Notes under the pieces: model-generated
Database searches by the model: none
Told to the model about the DNA's origin: nothing
The model's input: the letters and a program-made list of their open reading frames with translations, nothing else
NCBI GenBank assembly: GCA_021209875.1
Contig: JAGYVD010000007.1
Coordinates: 806,001-870,000 of the forward strand
From: Rosellinia necatrix
Taxonomy: Eukaryota > Ascomycota > Sordariomycetes > Xylariales > Xylariaceae
Length of the DNA: 64,000 bases
Reading direction: 5' to 3'
Shown here: piece after piece, positions 56,623-64,000 of the stretch
Layout of the letters: each line of letters begins with the position of its first letter
Position numbering within the stretch: position 1 is the stretch's first letter
Program-made: the position numbers and the translations under genes

Positions 56623-57678
56623 ATGACGCGCACACTGGAGGGCAAACTTGCGATAGTAACCGGTGCCTCGCGAGGTAAGTAGACCGAACTCACGAGATAT
56701 GATATTAGTAGCCCAGGCCCTGACGCCCAGCCGAAGGGATTGGTCAAGCGATCGCCACCAAGCTTGCTTCATACGGAGCCAATGTCGTTCTCGGATATAC
56801 CTCCACAAACTCCAAAACCTCTGTAGAGTCCTTCTCCGAGGCTCTGAGATCACAGAATGGCGTCAAGGTCCTACCAGTCCAGGCGGATCTCGGGACGATA
56901 GAAGGCCCCAAAGCCTTTATCGAGGAGGTCCTAAGAAATAGCACCCTGCTAAAACCCGACGGCCCCTTTCAGGTTGATATCTTGGTGAACAACGCCGGCG
57001 TCGCACAGAATAACCTGCTACCCGCTATAAAGCCGGAGCAGTTCGACGTAAGCTACAGGGTGAACGTCCGGGGGCCTTTACTCCTCACCCAGGCCATAGA
57101 GCCCTATCTTCCACGCGACCGATCCGGCCGGATCATCAATATCTCCAGCGTCAGCTCTTCGGCCGGCTTCATCGAACAGTCCGTCTACGGCGGGACGAAA
57201 GCGGCCTTGGAGGCCATGACACGGACATGGTCGCGCGAGCTGTCGGAGCGCTGCACCGTGAACGCCATCAACCCGGGCCCGGTCTTGACCGAGATGGTGA
57301 GGACCCCCAACGACGCCCTCAGGCACAGTGGCGCCTTTGGGGTCGTGTTCGTCATATGTTTGCATCTTCGCATAGCCCCCGAGTCCCAATGAGCCTGCCT
57401 CCCGCTAATTTTTCTTGTTTTTTTTTTTTTTACAGTACGCCAGCAATACCCCCGAATTCAAGAGAGAAATCAAAGGGTGGATCGAGCACTCGCCTCTGAT
57501 GCGCGTGAGACCCGGCATCGATAGCCAGGAGTTGATTGATGATGCTCCGGTGAGCGGCGGCCGGCCCGCCTACGTGGATGAGATCGCCGGCATCGTAGCC
57601 ATGCTGACCGGTGTAGATGCGGCTTGGTGTACGGGGCAAGTTGTTTGCGCCAATGGTGGCATGTTGATGCTACATTGA
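56623..57678 (+). CDS. short-chain dehydrogenase/reductase (classical SDR)
   Basis: Three exons, 56623-56674, 56737-57296 and 57436-57678, give 284 aa (introns 62 and 139 nt, phases 1 and 0). The cofactor motif TGASRGIG (residues 13-20) is split by intron 1. NNAG is at 102-105, the catalytic Ser lies in NISSVSSSAG (about 154-159), and YGGTK places Tyr168 and Lys172. PGPVLTEM follows the active site, as in classical SDRs. The residues after the second strand (LGYTSTNSKT) lack the acidic residue typical of NAD preference, so NADP(H) is more likely. Overall it resembles 3-oxoacyl-ACP-reductase or tetrahydroxynaphthalene-reductase-like enzymes; the substrate is unknown. No synthase, P450 or transporter gene is adjacent, so it is not part of an obvious cluster. 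It diverges from ARD1. Confidence 0.88.
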
Positions 57679-58344
57679 ACCGGTAGATTTGCTGTTTGCT
57701 AGTAGATGCGAAGTTTGCGGAAGACGCGACCGCCTCCGACAACTTCCGACGATATAGAATTTAGCCTAGACTTTCGATCTAATCACCAATCAATATATTC
57801 TGTATCCAAAAATAGTGACGTGTCCCTAAACCCCTGGACATGTTTCGATATCATCGTTACTTGTACTTTCAAGATGCGGTAGGGAGTTTAAATCTCCTTT
57901 TTATACAGAAGGGCCGCTGTCTGTCGAAATGAGAACTTGTAAACGAAGACATAGAAAAGGGGGGTTGATAGCCTATATGGAAAATCGTTGTTGTAAATGC
58001 TGGTTCAGAAATGCCCTAATTAGGCTAGTCAGGTTGGTTTACAACCGAAATCCATGGAGATCTTGCGATTATGCCCCTCCATCGTCACAGGCCTTGCGTA
58101 ACCACCCTTTTTTTTTTTTTTTTAAATAAGTAAAAATCCCAAGCTTATATAAGTAACCAACTCTTGATTCGCATAATAAAGAAATAGTAGAAGCAACTTC
58201 ACCTATCACCACCAAGATTCCTAGACTGGGCTCAAAAAAAAAAGAAAAAAAGAAAACGCATAACAAAAGCGACAGAAAAAGTTACAAATAATCATTAAGT
58301 ATTGCTGGCCAATCGAACACAGCCATTTCACATCCCTCATCACC
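57679..58344. other. intergenic between tandem genes
   Basis: About 670 bp, AT-rich, with a 16-nt T-run (58108-58123) and a purine run near 58235-58256. No gene supported; it should include the SDR 3' UTR and the LTO1 promoter. Confidence 0.55.
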
Positions 58345-58567
58345 ATGGACGCCTCTCCCGACCCCTTCGACGGCCTCCTCGACCTCGAGGAGCAGTACTA
58401 CAAGGAAGGGTACGAGGACGGTTTCAGAGACGGCGCCGAAGCCGGCCGGCGGGAGGGGTACTCGCTAGGGCTGACGAAGGGGTTCGAGAAGTTCGTCGAG
58501 GCCGGCCGGCTGCAGAGCAAAGCGGTCGTGTGGGCGAACCGGATCCCCAAGTACCAACAGAGGCGGC

Positions 58568-58602
<35 letters not shown>

Positions 58603-59238
58603 CGACAACAGCAACGATCACAGCAGAACGCATCGCTGTCGTCGTTATCGTTGTCGTTGTCGTCGATGACGTTGTCAGAAGAGCAAAGACGTGGCGGCAT
58701 GGCGGAAATAACCACCACGGTTGAGAAAGCAGAAGAAGCAAAAAAAGGAGAAGAAGCAAAAGAAGAAGAAGAAGAAGAAGAAGAAGAAGAAGAAGAAGAA
58801 GAAGAAGAAGAAGAAGAAGAAGAAGAAGAAGAAGAAGAAGAAGAAGAAGAAGAAGAAGAAGAAGAAAGGGGAGGAGGAGGAGGAAACGGGACATTAGGTG
58901 ATTGGAGCGAGGTACGGCTGCCGCCGATCCCCAGCAGCGCGCGGCTGGAGCGGAACATCGAGATGCTGTACGGGCTCGTGGAGCCCGGGACGCTGTCGAC
59001 GGCCAACGACGACGAGGCCGTCAACGACTTCGACAGCCGGCTGAAGGGCGCGCGCGGGAAGCTGCGGGTCATCGAGCGGGCCATAGGGGAAGGGGCTCTT
59101 CCGGGGAAGAACGCGGGGGCCGTGTTGTTGTTGTTGTCGTCGTCGTCGTCGTCGTCGGCTCCGATAGGGAAGAATGAGAATATCGAGGAAATTGGCAGGA
59201 TACGGTCAACGGGCCAGAGTAAATTAACAGATATTTGA
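58345..59238 (+). CDS. LTO1: Lto1-like Yae1-domain protein (ORAOV1 homologue) with long polyQ and polyE
   Basis: Single exon, 297 aa, ATG in good context. Residues 8-53 form the Yae1/Lto1 N-terminal domain: an acidic helix (DGLLDLEEQYYKEGYEDGF) then the deca-GX3 pattern (DGAEAGRREGYSLGLTKGFE). In yeast, Lto1 (Ynl260c) with Yae1 acts as an adaptor that brings the ABC protein Rli1 to the cytosolic iron-sulfur assembly machinery, so it matters for ribosome recycling and biogenesis. After the domain come a polyGln run from CAA repeats, a Ser/Leu stretch, a polyGlu run of about 35 GAA codons (58762-58866), a Gly-rich bridge and a conserved-looking C-terminal part (EVRLPPIPSSARLERNIEML). A Leu-Ser run is near the end. 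Yeast Lto1 is about 160 aa, so nearly half of this protein is repeat expansion. The C-terminal Trp seen in many adaptors is absent; it ends KLTDI. Confidence 0.85.
58762..58866. repeat. GAA trinucleotide expansion inside LTO1
   Basis: About 35 consecutive GAA codons, uninterrupted at the DNA level, within the coding region. A CAA array (about 58568-58603) lies 160 bp upstream in the same gene. The minus-strand poly-Leu and poly-Ser frames here are artefacts. Confidence 0.95.
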
Positions 59239-59551
59239 ACAACCCCGGGGGTCACATGGCAAGGAACCGATATAAGCCGAGTGTTAAGGGACAAGTGTCG
59301 ATTCCACTAGAGACCTTATAGTCTCTTCTTCACGACGTAATCAATCATAGATACAAGAGCAAATATTTACCACATCCGATTAAAGAATGCAGGCTTGAGG
59401 GAAGACGACAAAAGGAACGCAAAGGGTGTTTGGTATCGTCGCAAAGCTCGAGTTCTCTCTAGTGAATGGTTTCTAGGATTGTGGAAAATTCTCTCCCTAT
59501 GTACAAAGTGATTTCTGTCCGCTCTTTCCCTCTTACACGCCCGATCCTCTT
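59239..59551. other. intergenic between convergent genes
   Basis: About 310 bp between the stops of LTO1 (+) and the complex I subunit gene (-). Nothing beyond probable 3' UTR sequence is seen. Confidence 0.55.
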
Positions 59552-60493
59552 CTATTGGAAACTCCGGCACGGGTATCTGTAAGCCAGTACACGGTTAGCA
59601 AAAAACCATCGTTACAGTCCACACGAGGACGCGCATAAGATAGTTCTCCCTCTTCCCCCTTCTCCTCATCCGGTATCAAAGAAACAACCGGGGAGGTGGG
59701 GGGTTATAGACACGAGGTAAAAGGACAGTCCCAACGTACCGTTCAGGATACGAAGCCTCCTCCGTCAAGTCGTACCGGTAGGCCTCCCAGTTGCCGTCGG
59801 TCTTCTTGCGCTCGCCACTCGGCAAGGGGGGCAGGCCGTCGGCGGAGAAGACGTCGGCGGCGGCGGCGGCGACGGTGGCGGCGGAGTTCTTCTCGAAGTA
59901 GGCGGCGAGGCCGCCGGCGCGGCCCTCCTCGGCGACGGCGACGAGCTGCTTGGCGCCGGCGTCGCCGACGAGGTCCTGCTTGGGCGCGGCGGCGCTGCCG
60001 ACGCTGAGCAGGGCGACGGCGTCGGCCTGCGCGACGACGCTCAGCCGCGGGTAGGCCCGGCGCGCGTCGCGCTTCCAGTACGGGTTGTCGGCGATGTCGC
60101 CCGCGGGCAGCGTCACGGGGTCGTCGTACGACAGCGGCTCCAGCGCGCCCGGGGTCGGGTTCCGGAAGTACGGGTTCAGCGGCACCCCCGAGGACCGGTT
60201 CGGGTCCACGGCGAACACGCGGCGGACCACCGCCCAGATGCCCGTCGGCTCGAGCGTTTGTTTCTGTCACCGGGGTGGGGAGGACCCGCGGGTTAGCCGG
60301 CTGAGCTCCGTCGCCTCGGGTTCGGATTGGGACCGGATTGGATTGGATTGGGATCGGATCGGATTGGATTGGATTGGGGGACGATGGCCGTCGCGAGTCA
60401 TTGAGGATGACACAAGGGCGCGGGGAGGCGGATACGCACCTGGCTAAGAGGGACGAGGCCGCTCGCCACTTTCGCTGCCACTTTGGAAGCCAT
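59552..60493 (-). CDS. mitochondrial complex I accessory subunit, 21.3 kDa type
   Basis: Three exons, 60493-60440, 60263-59740 and 59576-59552 (25 nt), encode 200 aa, about 21 kDa. The protein opens MASKVAAKVASGLVPLSQ, then KQTLEPTGIWAVVRRVFAVD. It continues with PNRSSGVPLNPYFRNPTPG, YDDPVTLPAGDIADNPYWKR, and RRAYPRLSVVAQADAVALL, and the last exon completes the end YPERYPCRSFQ. I recall this pattern from the Neurospora 21.3 kDa (NUZM-type) accessory subunit of NADH:ubiquinone oxidoreductase, a fungal supernumerary subunit of the inner membrane; the assignment is from memory. The tiny last exon shows that the frame running on to 59676 in the unspliced sequence is not the true C-terminus. Intron 1 (176 nt) carries a GGATT array. 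Confidence 0.72.
60324..60378. repeat. GGATT pentanucleotide array in an intron
   Basis: About 55 bp of GGATT units with GGATC and GGACC variants lying inside intron 1 of the complex I subunit gene (minus strand). Confidence 0.85.
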
Positions 60494-61682
60494 GGCGGCG
60501 GTCTGTAGAGGGGAGATTGCTGTTGGAAATGGAGTTGACGTGGTTGGGTGAGGCTGTTTCGACCTTCCAAGTCGATGTCGGCCAGCACCGGCTAATTTTC
60601 CCGGGGTATTGCCGGTACCTACCTTGTCAGTTAGGTGGGAGGTACCTACCCGCGTTCCTGGCCTCAGGTAGACCGCTAGCCGCTAGCTACATTACATTAC
60701 AGCCCCTTCTCGACGTCACCGCAGCATACCACTACTGGATTATGTATTTAAATAAAACCTACCTAGGTGCCTACCTCAGGTAGCCATTCTATATTAGGTA
60801 CTTAAGTAATAGGTATTGGCACGGTAAACAGTAGCAAAACTTTAGAGGGGTCTTTTAATATTGCATACCGTCGGACTTGAACCACGTGGTGAGAGCTGAA
60901 TAACTCTTGTAGATGGGATGAAGACCTAGTAATTGACATGGAAGTCCACCGTAGTAGGTAACAACTCAGCACTATAGTATTCTTGCTGTTCTAAAGCGGA
61001 TTTTAGACATGGATATTGGATGGAACTGGTAACTTCGTGATCATAAGTGACATAAACAAGCAACGTTCTGAAGACCAAACATTGTATTTAAATATTTAGC
61101 AGACCAAGACATAATGATAGCTACATATATAGGGAAGTTTACACTATCGGGAATCAAACTGTGAACAAAAGGACACTGGGAGCTAACACCGCCCTCCTAA
61201 ATCCTAAATCCTAAATCACTAAACTTAGGTGCCCCCACCAGGCTGCTTCCCTGTGCCCCGGCCGTTGTGAACCTATACAGGTAGTTAGTTTCACTGTTGA
61301 GCTAAGTGAGCCATTAGACATCAACGGTTGCTCCCAGCTAGAACCCCTTCTCTCCGGTCCCTTCGCCGGTGCGAATCTACTGAAAGCCCTGCGATAAGAG
61401 AGCAAAATGCTGTCACTACGGATCGAGGTTTCGGAACTTGTCGGCGGGTCAACAAAGGGGATTCGATTATATCATTTTGCGCTCGTTGCACGCCCGTCTA
61501 TTGATATACAAGGTTTTGTCTACATTGCGGCACGGGTATCTATCCCATCGACGAAAACTCGCTTATTCCGAGTCAGCAAATTCCTTGCGGCCTGCCTTGG
61601 AGTTCAGGTAGTGGTTTCTAGGGCGAAAAGTTAGCCGGACATCAGAGCTCTATGACGGAACGGGCATTCCACTATGCGTGCG
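60494..61682. other. intergenic between QCR8 3' end and the complex I subunit promoter
   Basis: About 1.2 kb without a supported gene. It holds TACCTACC/GGTAGGTA motifs at 60615-60655 and 60760-60785, and a short TAAATCC tandem (about 61198-61218). Open frames near 61407-61634 have no motif. Confidence 0.55.
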
Positions 61683-62326
61683 CTATCGTGGGTTGGTGGA
61701 TCCGTACCGGTCAATCGCCCAGGACATGGCATAGTAAAAGGCAATGAAAGGAGGCGCGACGTAGAGCACCTGCTTGCTGAATCGGCGCCAGGTGTTGAAA
61801 ATGGCGTCGTGGCCGGCCCCGGCAAATGGGTTCTGCTTGTTCGGGCTGAGGGAATATGTGATTATCCCTTTCTGTGTGGCGCTGCCTGTATACCGAACCC
61901 GTCAGCCTCGTGATCCAACCCGGGTGTGGCCTGCGCATCGCCAAATCCCCGCTTTGTTCTTGCTCCATATCGTGTGCCATACGCCCTGTCGGTCAACCGT
62001 GTGCCCCTATCAACGCCTCTTTCCGATTCCTCCCCGCTCATTCGACATCCCACACCGATCATGCCCACGCCTCCACCCATCGACCGATCGACTCCGTGCT
62101 ACGATAGCAAGTGAAGTAAAGAATGGAGGGCACTAACCGAAGTGGCCCCAGTGGCCGAGGTACCTATGGCGAGGCTGTTAGCCAATGACGACTTGGGCCG
62201 GAGAGAAATGGGCGACGGGAGCATCTGATGTCGAAGAAAAGCCGCAGGTAGTTTATGCAACACTTACTTTCCATGTTTGCCGAGCGGCACTTCAGCGCCA
62301 CCTCTAAGAGCTTGAGTAGGACGCAT
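61683..62326 (-). CDS. QCR8: ubiquinol-cytochrome c reductase subunit 8 (complex III)
   Basis: Three exons, 62326-62268, 62163-62138 (26 nt) and 61885-61683, with introns of 104 and 252 nt, join in phase to 95 aa. The N-terminus MRPTQALRGGAEVPLGKHGK leads into YLGHWGHFGG, then QKGIITYSLSPNKQNPFAG, the matrix-side signature of Qcr8. The single membrane span follows AIFNTWRRFSKQ as VLYVAPPFIAFYYAMSWAI, and the protein ends STNPR. Qcr8 (about 94-110 aa in fungi) is the ubiquinone-binding small subunit of the cytochrome bc1 complex in the mitochondrial inner membrane. Neither the 26-nt exon nor the whole gene shows up as a long open frame. It diverges from prohibitin-1. Confidence 0.93.
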
Positions 62327-62800
62327 TGTGGCAATTGGGATGCAATGGACGGCGGTACGTGGTGTCGGGTTGGAGAATGGAATTGGGCGGGACGGGGAAG
62401 CGATAAAAGGCGGAATGGATGTCGGCTGCACTCGCGATATCGAAATTAAAGACGTTGCCGGCTGGCTCTCACACCTGGCCGAAGGTGGTTAGCGTCCAAA
62501 CTGTGCGAGCTGTTAGAACTTACAAGGCCCCGTCAAAGGCTGGAGGTTTCTACTACACCCTAACTTTTACTACCTACCCGGGTTAGTGAGGTGGGGTAAA
62601 CACCGACCACAAAGACTCTATTGGCTGTTCAGATAACTACATCAACTGAGCTCAACATTCTCAACTCCGATAGCTCCATCACCACCACCACCACCACCAC
62701 AAACCCGACGACCTCGAAACCCCTAGGAGAACTTGCCTTGGGCCGGAAAACCAGGGGAAACGTGATTAGCCATATCGACGATACCAAAAATAACCAGACA
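62327..62800. promoter_or_regulatory. shared divergent promoter of QCR8 and PHB1
   Basis: 474 bp between the start codons of two mitochondrial inner-membrane genes in opposite orientation. It includes a CAC/CCA array (62677-62701) in the PHB1 leader. The PHB1 frame is open upstream of its ATG back to 62621 without another ATG, so a non-AUG extension is formally possible but its composition is repeat-like. Confidence 0.6.
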
Positions 62801-63867
62801 ATGGACGCACTATTCAGGTCAGCGTCACGATATGCGGTACCGAGCATCATCGCAGCCGGCGTGCTGCAGTCGAGCATCTACGATGTCCGGGGTGGCACGA
62901 GGGCCGTCATCTTCGACCGGTTACAGGGAGTGAAGGAGGGCGTCGTCAACGAGGGCACACACTTCCTGGTTCCATGGCTGCAGCGTGCAATTCATTTCGA
63001 CGTCCGGACGAAGCCGAGGAACATCGCCACAACGACGGGAAGCAAGGATCTGCAGATGGTCAGCTTGACGCTCAGAGTCTTGCATAGGCCAGAGGTCAAG
63101 AGCCTGCCCAAGATCTATCAAGTACGTCAATTTCATTAGGATTACGATTATGATTTCTTGGCTTTTCTCCAGCCCCGGCTATCCCACACCCTGCCGGAGC
63201 AGTGGAGATTATACCATCAATCAGGCAAGACAAACCAGGCAAGGCAACGGGGGGATGAGACTGAATTATGAGTCTTATGCGGACACGCAAAACACCCTTT
63301 CGTCCAGAGGACATCTAGACTGACGCTTTTACAACCCCACAGAACCTCGGCACGGACTACGACGAGCGCGTGCTGCCGTCGATCGGCAACGAGGTGCTCA
63401 AGTCGATCGTGGCGCAGTTCGACGCGGCGGAGCTCATCACGCAGCGCGAGGCCGTCTCGCAGCGCATCCAGGCGGACCTGACGAAGCGGGCGTCCGAGTT
63501 CGGCATCGCGCTCGAGGACGTGTCCATCACCCACATGACCTTCGGCCGCGAGTTCACCCGCGCCGTCGAGCAGAAGCAGATCGCCCAGCAGGACGCCGAG
63601 CGCGCCCGCTTCATCGTCGAGAAGGCCGAGCAGGAGCGCCAGGCCAACGTCATCCGCGCCGAGGGCGAGGCCGAGTCCGCCGACACCATCTCCCGCGCCA
63701 TCGCCCGCCACGGCGACGGCCTCATCCAGATCCGCAAGATCGAGGCCGCCCGCGAGATCGCCCAGACCCTCGCCACCAACCCCAACGTCTCCTACCTCCC
63801 CAGCGGCGGCGGCAAGAACGGTAGCGGCGGCTCCTCCAACTTCCTGCTGTCCGTCGGCCGGTCGTAG
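62801..63867 (+). CDS. PHB1: prohibitin-1
   Basis: Two exons, 62801-63121 and 63343-63867, with a 221-nt phase-0 intron (branch GACTGACGC), encode 281 aa (yeast Phb1 287). An N-terminal hydrophobic anchor (about residues 10-25, [20 protein letters not shown]) is followed by the SPFH/prohibitin domain: [38 protein letters not shown], and after splicing [20 protein letters not shown]. The coiled-coil region includes [20 protein letters not shown] and [19 protein letters not shown]. The end is [16 protein letters not shown] and a Gly/Ser tail. Prohibitin-1 and -2 form rings in the inner membrane that stabilise new respiratory subunits and modulate the m-AAA protease. Sequence details ([20 protein letters not shown]) fit Phb1 rather than Phb2. 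Confidence 0.96.
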
Positions 63868-64000
63868 GATCTCGGGGACGGATGATAGTGATGGAGTAAC
63901 TTGGGAAAAAAAAAAGAAATAAACGTTTACAAAATCGAGAAAAAGGAGTAGCCATTCGGGTCGGTGGCTTGGGAAGTCGAGTCATGGGGAAGCTCCTGAC

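Noticed and set aside
56623..57678. SDR gene as part of a secondary-metabolite cluster
   Set aside because: Neighbours are ARD1 and LTO1. No synthase, P450, transporter or pathway regulator lies nearby.
58398..59294. Minus-strand frames of 298 and 156 codons with poly-Ser or poly-Leu
   Set aside because: They are antisense readings of the CAA and GAA repeats in LTO1.
59676..59739. Read-through C-terminus of the complex I subunit
   Set aside because: A GTACGT donor at 59739 and a CTTACAG acceptor lead to a 25-nt exon giving the family ending YPCRSFQ.
59743..60588. 281-codon minus-strand frame overlapping the complex I subunit
   Set aside because: Arg-rich alternate frame. The spliced 200-aa frame matches the expected subunit length and motifs.
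60840..60940. tRNA B-box-like string GGTTCAAGTCC on the minus strand
   Set aside because: The T-arm and acceptor stem cannot be paired and no A box is found at a suitable distance.

Overview
The window looks like nuclear DNA of a filamentous ascomycete (Pezizomycotina, probably Sordariomycetes). Genes have short introns (48-252 nt) with GTRNGT-type donors, CTAAC/CTGAC branch sites and YAG acceptors. Coding third positions are strongly G/C, and intergenic DNA is AT-richer and full of microsatellites. Several proteins are typical of filamentous fungi: a FacB-type acetate regulator, a GH92 mannosidase, a 21.3 kDa-type complex I subunit and DUF1761. No prophage, CRISPR array, rRNA or convincing tRNA was seen. 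All gene models were built by eye from splice signals, reading-frame phase and family motifs; no search was run.

Layout. 1.5-4.3 kb (-): facB, followed by a 3.7 kb gene-free stretch with one long hairpin. 8-11.7 kb: a SET-domain methyltransferase (-) and a Ygr210c/Obg-type GTPase (+) diverging from a 0.5 kb promoter; the GTPase uses a 10-nt microexon. 12.7-13.1 kb (-): a three-exon Pmp3 proteolipid gene. 15-22 kb: a DUF952 protein and three small uncharacterised proteins spaced by long non-coding DNA. 23.3-25 kb (-): a patatin-like lipase. 25-32.6 kb: an AT-rich, gene-poor block holding only uncertain genes, including a membrane-anchored protein with an apparent frameshift and cryptic spliced candidates.

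32.7-35.5 kb (-): secreted GH92 alpha-mannosidase. 38.3-39.2 kb (+): Nhp2 of H/ACA snoRNPs. 39.9-40.8 kb (-): DUF1761-type membrane protein. 41.8-43.5 kb (-): Nem1 phosphatase. 44.9-48.1 kb (-): valyl-tRNA synthetase. 49.3-50.8 kb (+): eIF2B beta. 51.4-53.9 kb (+): a large low-complexity protein. 54.8-55.6 kb (-): NatA catalytic subunit Ard1. 56.6-57.7 kb (+): short-chain dehydrogenase. 58.3-59.2 kb (+): Lto1/Yae1-domain protein with huge polyQ and polyE tracts. 59.6-63.9 kb: three mitochondrial inner-membrane genes in a row (complex I subunit, QCR8, prohibitin-1), the last two sharing a 474-bp divergent promoter.

Taken together this is mostly a housekeeping segment (translation, ribosome biogenesis, N-terminal acetylation, lipid and nuclear-envelope control, respiration) interrupted by a gene-poor accessory-like block at about 22-32.6 kb. 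No multi-gene metabolic cluster or defence system is evident. The most notable items are the microexon, several genes hidden by tiny exons, and the frameshifted or cryptic genes of the AT-rich block.
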